From the NCBI RefSeq assembly GCF_036669915.1, contig NC_089316.1, positions 27,658,169 to 27,722,168 of the forward strand: DNA of 64,000 nucleotides, given 5' to 3'. This DNA is from Pocillopora verrucosa (lineage: Eukaryota; Cnidaria; Anthozoa; Scleractinia; Pocilloporidae). Each line of letters starts with the position of its first letter. The stretch's first letter is position 1. The position numbers and the translations under genes are program-made. Shown one piece after another: positions 33,801 through 43,537 of the stretch. Below the pieces are notes generated by a model. It was not told the origin of the DNA, did no database searches, and saw only the letters and a list, made by a program, of their open reading frames with translations.

Positions 33801-36316
33801 CCCTATACAGGTTGCTCATTTAGCAGAAGGTTTTGTTACGATTTAGTACTGTGTCCCCCTCAACAGGTCATTTATTTAGCAGAAGTTTTTGTTACAATTT
33901 ATTACTGTGCCCCCCTCTACAGGTCGCTCATTTAGCTCAAGTAGTGGATGATGATGTAGCACGGGTTTTGTCATGGCACATGGCTTCTGATATGGACTGT
34001 GTTGTCACTCTTACCACTGAAAAGGTTTGTTCAACTCAAACTGCAATAAAGGTGTTAAACATTTGTTATCTGGCTCTTCCAAAGCAATCGAACCTCAAAG
34101 TGCATTAGTCAGAAGCTTCACCACTACTGAGCAAGTGATAACCAGTTGTTAAAGGCAAGGTTCATAATTATTTGTCTGACTCATTATATATTGCAAGGAT
34201 CAGCAATGTTGAATCAGTCTTGTTTGAAGATAGAGTAAGCAACTTGGTGCTTCAAGAAAAGAAAGATATCTCATAGAGTCTACGTCCTAGTTGGAAAAAA
34301 TAGCAACTTGAAATACACATCATCAATATACTGTATGTTGAATTTGCTGTAAGTTGTACAAATTGTTGATTAGCGCACGATATCTCTAGCTTGTAACTGT
34401 ATGGACTGTTTCAGGCCAAGCAAGTGTATCGTGATTCAAATGGTCAGCAGCAGGTTCTTCCCTTAGATTCCATATTCAGACGAAGTTTACCAGAATGGAA
34501 CAGGTGAGCTACAGCTTCAACGCTTAATATGATTTTTTATCGTTTACCAGTCACTTATCTTCATTGCTTATTCTGTGATCACTGGTTTTCTTACAGACCG
34601 CTGCCACATGTACGAGGTTCAAATAACTACACTCCCACAGGGAACCCAGTTTATGCTCGAGATATGCTGCTATTCCCTGCAGAAGGAGACAACTGCAAAC
34701 TCGGTAAACAAGGACACCTAGTAACAGTGTTTAATCATTTAAAAATAGAAAAATTATATTAATGGCAACTGAGGGTTCCTCTTAACGTCTCTGCTCATGA
34801 ATACAGCACTACGAGTTTAATTGGAAAATGTTATTTGCTCATTTTTCGTAAGCCATTCTCCCTTTACTATGAAATAAATGTATGTGATGATAGTTGTATT
34901 TTGAGGAAAACTGCTAGAAAGTTAAAACCTCTGAATTCACAAATGGAGGTGCCCTCAGTTGAAGTAACTCTTTTACCTTCTAGTGTTTGGTATGCTGCTT
35001 GGCGACACTTTGATCCTCGATGATCTGGATTGTGCAAATAAATACAGACAGGAGGTGAGTAGCATGGGAGATGTGTGCAGTGCTAACACTTTAAGTTAAC
35101 TCTAACTCTTTTCTTACTGTTTACATCATTGTATGGAAGGTTGTGAAGTACACTCACTGTCCAACAATTTTGACGAGGAGTGGGGATCGTATCAGGAGTA
35201 ACGGTAAGCTACAGCTACTAGACAGAATATACCAATTAAAGTAGTGATCTAACCCCAACCCTAAGCTTACCTCCAAGTAAAGCAAAGGATTTTTTCATAC
35301 AACGTCATGTTACTAGAAAATTTTCATCCGTTGAGTAGCTGTTCTCTGATCTGTTGCCAAATACAGCTCTTTAGCACAAGAGTAAAGTGGTAAGTTTGTA
35401 AAGTACTGTGGTGCTGCGTCGGTGGGAGAGTATAGCAGGTAATTTAGTGTTAACAACTGAGTTGAAAACGTAAATTAGCCGCCGTAAAGGGTAAAAAAGC
35501 TGACGTTTCGAGCGTTAGCCCTTCGTCAGAGCGATAGATTAGATTAGGCTAAGAAAAGACTATTGACAACTTTGTCTTCTTTGTTTAGGGAAGTTTGGTG
35601 GTCTTCAGAATAAAGCTCCTCCGTTAGAGAGAATGCGTGGCGCTGTATTTGCTGCACCACTTCCCCTTGCTTTTCATTCATTTACAACACAAATCGGTGA
35701 GTAATTCTGGGCAGGTTAGTCATTTGTTTAATATCTTAGGTGAGAAAGGAATGCCCACTACCCAACACTTTCATGTGGTGTGTTATTTTGTATGCTTGCA
35801 GAACAACTACAGCAATTTAAACAAGCCGTTCTGAAACATGCTCAAGCCAAAGAGGAACTTTCCGTAAGTTTGGTACACGTCGTAAAAAGGGTATTCGCCT
35901 CGTATGATTCCTGTGCTAGCAGCAGTGCTAATACAAATTTAATTTTGTTACCATAGCTACAGCTACAGCACGGACAAACTGAGGAGATGAAAGTCAAGCA
36001 TCGCGAGTGTAGAGAGGCAGAAACTCAACTGCGCATGATTGAAGAGCGCCTTGGTATGACACCAACACAGTATAATATGCCTCCAAGTCCTGCCACTATG
36101 TTACTCACAGAGCTCAGCACACCACCAGCAAGGACTGCTACATCTCGTCGCGCAGGCGCGCGAGCTGCAGCAGCTGCCTCTGCGTCTCCAACTTTGTTGA
36201 ATTCAGTTGTAAATGGAACAAATAACACCTCTGCAAATACGAGTTCTCCGCGAACAAGACGAGGCGCTCCCGTTGCTACCGAAGACATCCGTTTCAGTAA
36301 GCGGACACGGCGATGA
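14722..36316 (+). CDS. SMCHD1: SMCHD1 (SMC flexible hinge domain-containing ATPase), complete, 55 exons, 2032 aa
   Basis: SMCHD1 is a non-canonical SMC protein of chromatin; in mammals it acts in gene silencing. Every exon-exon phase agrees and the total is 2032 codons plus stop (human 2005 aa). The order is an N-terminal ubiquitin-like region, a GHKL ATPase, a long middle of beta-sandwich repeats, a coiled coil, an SMC hinge and a basic C-terminal tail. Exons 1-17: 14722-14880, 14996-15074, 15254-15415, 16007-16089, 16540-16670, 16766-16859, 17357-17476, 17614-17777, 17909-18005, 18470-18680, 18803-18926, 19015-19071, 19362-19485, 19569-19640, 19742-19867, 20305-20418, 20494-20600. The remaining exons are listed under the middle and hinge entries. 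The start is the first in-frame ATG after the promoter; the reading frame is open upstream back to at least 14701. Confidence 0.96.
15254..18005 (+). other. SMCHD1: SMCHD1 GHKL ATPase domain (exons 3-9)
   Basis: The ATP-binding motifs of the GHKL fold are intact. The block [20 protein letters not shown] precedes [11 protein letters not shown] (catalytic Glu at about residue 139; human E147), then DNGAGM (176-181) and FGVGGKQA (220-227). Next come FTAVVITG and [10 protein letters not shown] from the transducer-like part. The sequence therefore predicts an active ATPase rather than a dead relic. Confidence 0.92.
15698..15808 (-). mobile_element. MITE family C copy 1 (GGTAAAATT...AAATTTTACC), hAT-like
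   Basis: 111 bp in an SMCHD1 intron, in reverse orientation to the copy at 41228-41364. It shares the terminal string TATGGGGCTGTGCGGAAATT and an internal block. The flanks CCTTCGTT (15690-15697) and CCTTAGTT (15809-15816) match at 7 of 8 bases, consistent with an old 8-bp target duplication. Confidence 0.75.
21650..21895. mobile_element. MITE family A copy in an SMCHD1 intron
   Basis: Long hairpin: a left arm with CCGTAAAGGGTAAAAAAAGC and a mirror arm with GCTTTTTTTATCCTTTACAG, then GTTTTCAACTCAGTCG, and an outer end with AGTTTCTTTAGAAACTTACC. No open frame. Confidence 0.75.
22303..22514 (-). mobile_element. MITE family B copy 2
   Basis: The reverse-oriented relative of 3165-3376, with TTAACCCTTTAACTCCCA at one end and AAAAGGGTTAA at the other. 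It lies in an SMCHD1 intron. Confidence 0.7.
22770..23060 (+). repeat. Low-complexity CTGGAAAA/GTCCTGG-rich repeat
   Basis: Many imperfect copies of GTCCTGGAAAA and related strings on both sides of a 100-bp gap, inside an SMCHD1 intron. It looks like a degenerate tandem or interspersed repeat. An open frame across it is incidental. Confidence 0.5.
29121..29370. mobile_element. MITE family A copy in an SMCHD1 intron
   Basis: Starts AAAGGGGGTAAGTTTCTAGA and continues with the family's GGTGCTGC, TTTTGAGCATTACCCCTTCG and TCAGTTGATG blocks. More diverged than the copies at 35400 and 57784. Confidence 0.65.
33426..33922 (+). repeat. 56-bp minisatellite built from the exon 48 acceptor of SMCHD1
   Basis: Acceptor-like ACAG/GT boundaries end at 33474, 33530, 33586, 33642, 33698, 33754, 33810, 33866 and 33922, an exact 56-bp period. 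The last one is the real exon 48 acceptor. Each earlier unit carries a pyrimidine tract (CCCCCTATACAG or CCCCTCTACAG) and then a copy of the exon start, GT(T/C)GCTCATTTAGC, in most units. Past that the unit diverges from the exon and reaches an in-frame TAG after about 11 codons. Confidence 0.95.
35400..35550. mobile_element. MITE family A copy in an SMCHD1 intron
   Basis: Contains GTGGTGCTGCGTCGGTGGGA, AACAACTGAGTTGAAAACG, then AAAAAGCTGACGTTTCGAGC and GTTAGCCCTTCGTCAGAGCG. It appears to be one arm of the hairpin element, truncated on the right. Confidence 0.7.
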
Positions 36317-38817
36317 AAAAAGAAGACTTTGCATTGTTATTAGCTTCTTGATTTTTTCTTTGAAATTGCCATTCTAATTTAAAACGTTTTATTTCAGCGC
36401 AACTAATTTGTCCTACACAAACAAAATTGTGCAAATTCAGAAATCCAGTCATAACTTAGATGTAATTTGTTTTAAACGCGAGCACACCACATAAATCTAC
36501 CCATACATGATTGTTCGATAACTTCCGCCTTCTTGCGTCAGTCACCAGTCACATGTACACTTGGACCCGGTTGTTCAAAGGATGGATAACCCTATCCTCT
36601 GGATACATTTCAATCCAATGGATAGTGCAGTGCATTGCACCAACATTTATCCATTAAACAGCATTCTTTGCCCTTTGAACAACCCGAGCCCGTAGTTTTT
36701 AATTGTTCTAGACTTGTTCTGAATGAAAATAATAATGATTCCAGTTTGATGTACATCATGTTAACTTATACCATGTACCCTCTATGAACTTAATTTCAAT
36801 ATTTATGAGAATGCATATGAGGATAGTTGCCTTGAAATTTAGTAGATCTGAGTTAAATATACTTTTTATGTTGTCAACCCAATATTTATTACTACGATTT
36901 GGAGCAGTGTTTTTCTCACTCTGCGAAATGCAATCACTTGTTTTTGAGTTGCAGTTCCTTGGTTAGCACTTAACCAAATAAGACAGTGATGCTGCTCACT
37001 GATCAGATGGGTTAATACATTTTGTTTTTGGTGCTTTTCACCTAATTGCATTCATATTTGTAACTCTTAAAACAACAGTATGGAGAATTTTATTATGATA
37101 AAATGTATGAGGCTTAAACAGCAAGAAACATTAAAGTGAACTTTATGTAGCTGTAGTGGTACCTTTTTCTCTCTAGAAAGTGCCTGTTGGAGATTTAGAT
37201 GGCCATTTTTCATTTAAGAGGATGGCTACCTGTAAGTTTGCCATTTCTTAACTGGGCAATGAAAGACAGTCCACTGGTGAAAGTATTTATGATGTTAAGA
37301 TAGAAAGAAATTTGAGAATAGCTGGTTCTGCAAGTCAGTCTCAAGCATTCTCCTCATGGCACTCTATTTATTGCTTATTATGAAAATAAGAATCAATATT
37401 TCTAGTCACTTGTAAGGTATTGAGAGGTTTTTAAATTTCATGAAATTCTAAAACTTTCAAGACAAATAGTGGTGTTTTTTAATTGTTGATGCACCCACAT
37501 TAAAGGGTTTTCCATAATTAAAGGTATTTTGAAATCCTTTAAGATACACACCATCACCATGTCATATTCTATCAACATATTTATTGACATATCAGTGGTA
37601 GAATTTGTGTTTACAAACTGACAAAATATGCCTCTTTGTACCTACAACATCAAGTAACAAGATCAAACATGTATGGATGTGACTCAGAAGACAATCCTCA
37701 CACTCCCTCACCCTTGAAACAAAAACATGATGTACAGTTTCTAATAATAACTTGTCTTGGTTTCTTCTTACAGTTGCATTACAAACTTGTCAAAAGCTCC
37801 TTAGGCATGTTAATAATAAGAAAAAATGAAGGCAATAGGGCAGTCAGTGCTTCCAACAATCACCAGAGTAAACCTCTGGATACAAGGCTTAGTTTTGCTT
37901 AGAAGGTTTAGGGTTACTGTCAACAAACTATGGTACCTTACAGAAACATCTTCCTATGCACTCTCATTGTAAATTAACCATCGAAAACTATATATCACTG
38001 AAACTTATAGAGTCTAGATTATGAAAATAACAAAATTTCTCTTACTTTTTGTTATGGTGGGTGTGCATTGGCTTTTAAACACAAAACTAATAGGGTTTGA
38101 CTTAACTTTGATTTCTTTGGCTGGCCCAGGCTCCCTTGCAGCTATTGTCTTTTTGGCTGTTTCATATAGACTCTTATTTCTAAACATTTTGCAAAATGTG
38201 CCAGAAATTCCCCTTTGTTGTGCAGTGCAAGACATGATGTACACAATATATACACATCAAGATCCCAAAAGCCACTGGAAAATGTCAGCACCTGCTGGAG
38301 GCCTTTCCAATTTGGAAACCTTTCCCTTTTCAATTCACGTGCCCCTTAAACATTCTTTCAGCCATATCTCCCCCTCTTTTTAGGATTTTGCTAATTCTTA
38401 TCATGAAATTAAGTATTGCTGCTTTCTCCAACTAAGGAGAAAGTTGACTAAATTTCTGAAAATTGAGATCAGATTTTGTTGACAATAACCTTGAGAGATC
38501 AGATTCATCTAAATGCACACAGTTGATGTTCACATTACTTATGTTGTCAAAGAACCCTTCCTTGGATAAAGAAGATGAAAATTTCAATGTAGAAGAGATG
38601 TTTCTTGTACAAACCTGCTATGTCATGCTGTTTGCATCTACAATGTAATTAACAGGCAGCTGCATACCTTTTTACAAACACAACGTATTAACTTACAAAG
38701 TATTGCCAGTAGAAGCAATATTCAGTTGGAATTAAGACAGTTAAGCTCCAGCACTTTGGATAAATAGCAGTTTCAAGTGTCTACAAATATACAGAAAATA
38801 GTCAATCTTTCTTTTAA
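36317..38817. other. Non-coding stretch between SMCHD1 and SF3B6 (convergent)
   Basis: Should hold the SMCHD1 3' UTR and the SF3B6 3' end. One hairpin repeat (36565-36691) lies here. Open frames of 60-120 codons occur on both strands but have no recognisable similarity or splice context, so I do not call them. Confidence 0.5.
36565..36691. mobile_element. MITE family D (CCGGTTGTTCAAAGG hairpin)
   Basis: About 127 bp with terminal inverted repeats CGGTTGTTCAAAGG and CCTTTGAACAACCC, and inner GGATAACCCTATCC and ATGGATAG blocks. A non-coding inverted-repeat element; only one copy is seen in this window. Confidence 0.65.
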
Positions 38818-40166
38818 TCACTTGTCTTTGCTGATCCCATATTTTTCTCGCATCTTTTCTAGCTCTTGCTTCTTCTTTTCCTTGTCCAGTTTTTGGAAAG
38901 CCTATGAGGCAAAATAATTTCAAAGATTGGTTTAACATAGTGGGATGGTTTGGTTTGGGAATTGACCTACCGGTATTTGTCAGTGTCTAAAGGATTATTC
39001 ATTTTAAGAAATTTAGTGTATTTAAAGTTCTTTTAACATAGTGGGATGGTTTGGTTTGGGAATTGACCTACCGGTATTTGTCAGTGTCTAAAGGATTATT
39101 CATTTTAAGAAATTTAGTGTATTTAAAGTTCTTTTTCAGTAAGGTGCACTGACCTTTGTGGACTGGTAGTAAAGAACAACTAGATAACGGTTGCACACAT
39201 TGAAGCCTGATAGGTGGTCGCATGCATTTTTGGCATCAAAAATATCCTCATATACAACAAATGCTGTTCCTCTTGTCTCAGGTGTATTTCCACTAAGAGA
39301 GAGAAGAGAAAAAATGATAAAGTACACATCCAAAACAAGACAACTTCTACACAAGCAACAGCCTGTTTAATACTCTGATCAATCAACTTTTTATTCATAC
39401 AAACAACTTATTTCTTGGATCAGAAAATAGTAGGTTACTTACACTCTGATCTGTCTGATTCCTCCATATTTTCCAAATATATCATACATCTCCTCTGTTG
39501 TTATCTTGTAAGGAAGATTCCTGGGATAAAATACACAAGGTTATGAGTTGATCACCTTCTCAAACTAATTTCATAACACTTCCTGTGGCAGTAGTAAGAA
39601 AAGGAGTGACAAAAAAGGGACACAAACACACCATGAATTGTCATTCCCTGTGTTGAAAGAATCTTCTGGGTATAAGTCTGATAACTGAATTTTTATATAG
39701 CAATTAAACATTAAACAGAGTAATTCTTCTAATTAAACTTAAAAGATTTCTTTTCCACCACTTCGTAGCTACAATTCTGTTGCAAGTGGGTAAGGCTACA
39801 TGGATTCATCAGATAATGGAGGCAGATTTAATCAATTGTCCATAAATCATTATATTACCTGACATAAAGGATTCTGTTCACTTCCGGAGGTAATCGAACC
39901 TTAAAGAGAGGAAAATCTTGTGAGAAACTTGTTTCCTCGTGAATGATACAGCTAGAATAAAATACTTAAATGACAAATGTAATTCACATATCCCAAACAA
40001 CAAGCTTTACAGAAAAGGATTTAATTTGAGAGAGACCCAATGATGGAAAAAGTAGAATTAAATGAATAAGTCAGTAACAGAGAAAATCTTTTCCAGATTC
40101 AAATGAAAGTAAGCCATAATATGAAGTTCAACTCACATTGGCCTTCCTTTGATTCTGCAGCGCCAT
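38818..40166 (-). CDS. SF3B6: SF3B6 (SF3b14/p14), U2 snRNP branch-point protein, complete, 123 aa
   Basis: SF3B6 is the small RRM protein of the SF3b complex that sits at the branch-point adenosine in the U2 snRNP. Minus-strand exons: 40137-40166, 39859-39899, 39443-39520, 39154-39292, 38818-38901. All phases agree and the total is 123 codons plus TGA (human 125 aa). The RRM shows RNP2 (ILYVRNLP) and RNP1 ([10 protein letters not shown]), followed by the conserved block [20 protein letters not shown]. The C-terminus is a basic helix ([17 protein letters not shown]), as in the family. The start codon lies in a YY1/TISU-like context (CCAAGATGGCGC). Confidence 0.96.
38932..39135 (+). repeat. 101-bp tandem duplication in the last SF3B6 intron
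   Basis: Two almost identical 101-bp units (both starting near AACATAGTGGGATGG, at 38934 and 39035) end just before the donor of exon 4 on the minus strand. The near-identity suggests a recent event. Confidence 0.9.
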
Positions 40167-40286
40167 CTTGGTTCGTCTTCCTTTCGTCACATGAACATAC
40201 GGGAGTTTCAAGAAAGGACTTGTGGGAAATATTTTAAAGCATTAGTTTCAGTGCAAGGTATTCTGGGATGTAAATACTGTGGCAAG
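40167..40286. promoter_or_regulatory. Compact bidirectional promoter of SF3B6 and TPD52-like
   Basis: Only 120 bp separate the diverging start codons, so both genes must share one promoter with very short 5' UTRs. Each ATG sits in a YY1/TISU-type motif: CAAGATGGCGGC at 40283-40294 on the plus strand is a perfect match to the consensus SAASATGGCGGC, and the minus-strand one is CAAGATGGCGCT. Confidence 0.7.
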
Positions 40287-43200
40287 ATGGCGGCTGATTT
40301 GGACAACGGAATGGATTTGTCTGGGTTTATTGTCGACAAAGGAATAGAAGCTGAAAATGATAAAACTGAAGAAGTGGCTGAGATTTCTTTGTCTCCTGAT
40401 TTAGAAGCAGAGGAAGAAAGAAAAGCAGAGTTGCGTGAACAAGCCAATAAGGTTCGAGATTTTTCCTTTGACACGTCACTCACTTGCTGGAATTCACATG
40501 ATTTCTTGATCGTAAATATCAATGTATAACATTATTTGAAATTACGAGCAATGTATGTTATCAACGGTAGATATTCCAGAGATCTGAAGGTTTTTCCAAG
40601 GGAAAACTCTGGATAAAAGTGTCGAGAAAAAGAAATCGAAATGTCGACCATTTGAGATCCATCAAGAAAATACTCACTTAGGGTGTAATTCCAAAGGTTA
40701 ACAAGGAATGATTCTCATGGAATTTCAGCAGAATTTATCCCTCCTTTATCAAATATTTCTGTAAATCCGCTTAAACTTTGGTGAAAATTTAGGAACAGAC
40801 TACTGTCATTCCAGTTAGGGTTATCTTAATTTTTTTTAGAATGAGGAGTGGTTGATTCATTATTGAAATGTTCATTTTAAGATTCACCCAGTCTGACATC
40901 AAATTTAATAAAGTGTTGTCATTAACATGTAATTTAATGAGTGGGTGGAGGAGAAAAAAAAATGAAACTTCTGTAATCAAACTGTATTTAAGAAATGTGG
41001 ACATGATAATGATAGCCAATTCATCATTCCTTTTGGTCTATTAACTCTTGTAGATTGAAGAGGAAATTGTTACCCTTAAACAAGCTCTTGACAGGAAAGA
41101 GAAACAGTTAGCAGAGATAAAAAGATTGTTGGGTATCACAGCCTGGTCTCAGTTAAAAGAGGGATTACACAATCAATACCAGAACTTACAAGGAACACAG
41201 ATGTAAGACTGAAACTTTACAAATGACGGTAAAATTTCCGCACAGCCCCATACTATTGTAAAACAAATCTGTTTTCCCAATGGCAATGTATTGTTTTAGT
41301 CATTGTTTTCTCTATTCAAGAACTGAATGCATAATGAAGTATGGGGCTGTGCGGAAATTTTACCCAAATGACTAATAACTGTTATTCCTAGGTTGGAAAT
41401 TTAAGATGATATCTTGGAATTAGAAAAAACTTTTGAACTAAGGTAATCTTTTTGAATGACTGGAAAGTTACATGTGGAATATTGTTTGGTTTTGTCTTAA
41501 AATAGGTATCAAAAGACATCTGACACCTTAAAAGACTTGAATGATAAAATTGTTCATTCCCAAACGTAAGTGATGTTGAGTTGCTTCACTGACTCAGTTT
41601 ATGTGTTACTTCTTTTGAAATATTACAATGCCCTTGTATGGTGTTAATTTGTTGAAAAGATACAGAATTGTAGAATTTTCCTTATCACTAACATGCTTTG
41701 TTTTTTAAATATATAGTTAGAAATGATAATGATGATGGTGATAGAAGTTTGTTAATACAGAAATGATAATCTTAATCGGAACATATGTTAAGAATTTTGT
41801 ATTAATTTCATTCTTTTCTTTTTTTTGTTATTTTTAGTTACAATAAACTGAGCAGTGGTGCCTCAGCAACCAAAACAGTGTTAAGTGATGCAGGATCAAG
41901 GACTGCTAATGCGGCAAGAAATGTTGGATCAGCAACAGCCAAGAAACTGGGAGAAATAAGGTACTATGTGTTTCAATCATCACTGAGTCATGCAGGATAA
42001 TGAGCAGCTTGAAGTTACTTGTCCTTGAAACAAATTCAATTAATAATGGCTAACAATATAATTTGGAATAAGAGAGATTGTAATTAATTATGATAATTTA
42101 TGTCTAAAAGATAATTAATTGTGATTACTTAATGACAGTACAGAGAAAGGTTACCCTGCATGAAATATGTTGAAAGTATTACTTTAATTGTCATTTTAGG
42201 GGATCCTCGATGTTTCAATCTTTGGAAAGCAAAGTTGTGTCTGCTTCTTCAACTCTTAAGGTATGGCACATTGATTATTTAAAATTGATGAAAATATACT
42301 TCAAATTTCCCAGGTAACCGCACTCCACTTTCTGTTGTATTTAATCACCAATTCAGGCTCTTTTGGCATGTCACTCATTCTTGGTTTTTGAAGGGTGGAT
42401 AGCTTGTTCCACTGTATACTGTAATTACTTATTTGGACAACACTCTCCCAATTGATAGATATATCATTAGGACAGCTTTTGAAAAGGTGGTTTATACTGT
42501 CCCAAGGGATAAGTATGAATGAAACAAACCATGCTTTGAGTTGGCGGCAGATGTAATCAGTGCATAGCAAGTAGCCTTAACAACTGGGACTCTGAATTAG
42601 GAATTGTCAAGAATTCATTCTATCAGAAAATTTTAATGTCTGCGTCAGCCGTTTGTTAATAAAAACTATCCAGAAGGTCTGAAAATAATTTTGTGTGAAA
42701 TATAACAGTTCTGAGCTATGGTAATGTAATGGAAAGTCCAACAGGAGGAAAGCGCAACAACTATTAAAAATTTATCCAGTTTTTCAAAGGACAGGTTATC
42801 CTATTAAGATATTTAATCATTATTGATGAGGAGCATATGAACATTTCTATCATTCATCTGCAAGGCGGCATTAGTTCTTGGCAAATGTGTTTTGTGAAAT
42901 CATTTGATCAGGAGAGCAAATAAATAGCCTAGTTTAGTGAAGATATGAATAACTTGAATGATAGTTTTCTATTACAAGATCATACATTTTTTTAATCAGA
43001 AATTAGGCTGCAATACTTGTAGTACACAGGTTACCACTGTCTTTTGTTCTTGAATAATTCTGATATTTTCTGTTTTTTTTTTGTCCTGGAAATGTAGAAC
43101 TTTGAACTCACCTTAACCTTAAAGAAAACTTTCTGTACTTAGTATTATTTAATGAAGGCAAATCTGTTATTCTTTTAATCTCTTGTAGCACTACAACTGC

Positions 43201-43537
43201 TGTTTAGAAAATCGTATTATTTTTATTATTTTGAAACTATTTTATTAATTAGGGTAATGTTATGAAACTGATTTTGTTAGCATTGCTCTGAAACTTATTG
43301 CTTTTGTTTGTTGTGTTCAGTAAAATAAGTTTTTCATTTTGATGTTTATTAGAATGACTCTATGATATATTAATTTAAAAGATGAATAAATACATGAACT
43401 AAATCGTCTTAATTCTAACAAATAATTCTAATATTACTCTCTTGATATAGTTTAAGATGCTGGGAAGCTCAAACAAAGGCCAATTAACCACAAGTCAGCC
43501 TCCATCTTCACCCAATAATGACATCAGTTTATCATGA
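40287..43537 (+). CDS. TPD52: TPD52-family (tumour protein D52-like) coiled-coil protein, proximal-end isoform, 214 aa
   Basis: TPD52 proteins are small coiled-coil proteins of vesicle traffic that bind one another. Exons 40287-40451, 41054-41202, 41506-41565, 41838-41960, 42200-42260, 43451-43537 join in phase (214 aa plus TGA). Family landmarks are an acidic N-terminus, a heptad block (EEEIVTLKQALDRKEKQLAE), the conserved RLLGITAWSQLKEG, then YNKLSSGASATKTVLSDAG, NVGSATAKKLGEIR and MFQSLESKV. An AATAAA at 43582-43587 fits polyadenylation after this end. The last exon (FKMLGSSNKG) differs from the usual family tail. A better match lies at 45500. Confidence 0.92.
41228..41364 (+). mobile_element. 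MITE family C copy 2, with perfect 8-bp target duplication
   Basis: 137 bp starting GGTAAAATTTCCGCACAGCC and ending with its inverted copy. It is flanked on both sides by CAAATGAC (41220-41227 and 41365-41372). An 8-bp duplication and short inverted repeats fit a hAT-type non-autonomous element. It lies in a TPD52 intron. Confidence 0.85.

Larger units (their letters stand above)
32631..36316 (+). other. SMCHD1: SMCHD1 coiled coil, SMC hinge and C-terminal tail (exons 45-55)
   Basis: Exons 45-55: 32631-32750, 32896-32981, 33106-33228, 33923-34024, 34415-34503, 34597-34703, 34984-35054, 35140-35203, 35589-35696, 35802-35863, 35957-36316. Exons 45-46 are heptad-like ([16 protein letters not shown]). 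Exons 47-53 form the hinge ([62 protein letters not shown]), which in the family dimerises and binds nucleic acid. Exon 55 starts as a coiled coil (IEERLGMTP) and ends in an Ala-rich and then basic tail (FSKRTRR). Confidence 0.92.

Noticed and set aside
36025-36288. Minus-strand 87-codon frame
   Set aside because: It is the shadow of the SMCHD1 last exon, whose Ala/Ser/Arg-rich codons leave the opposite strand open.
37636-38383. Two plus-strand frames of 88 and 120 codons
   Set aside because: No recognisable domain or splice context. They lie in AT-rich 3' flanking DNA with a matching open frame on the other strand.
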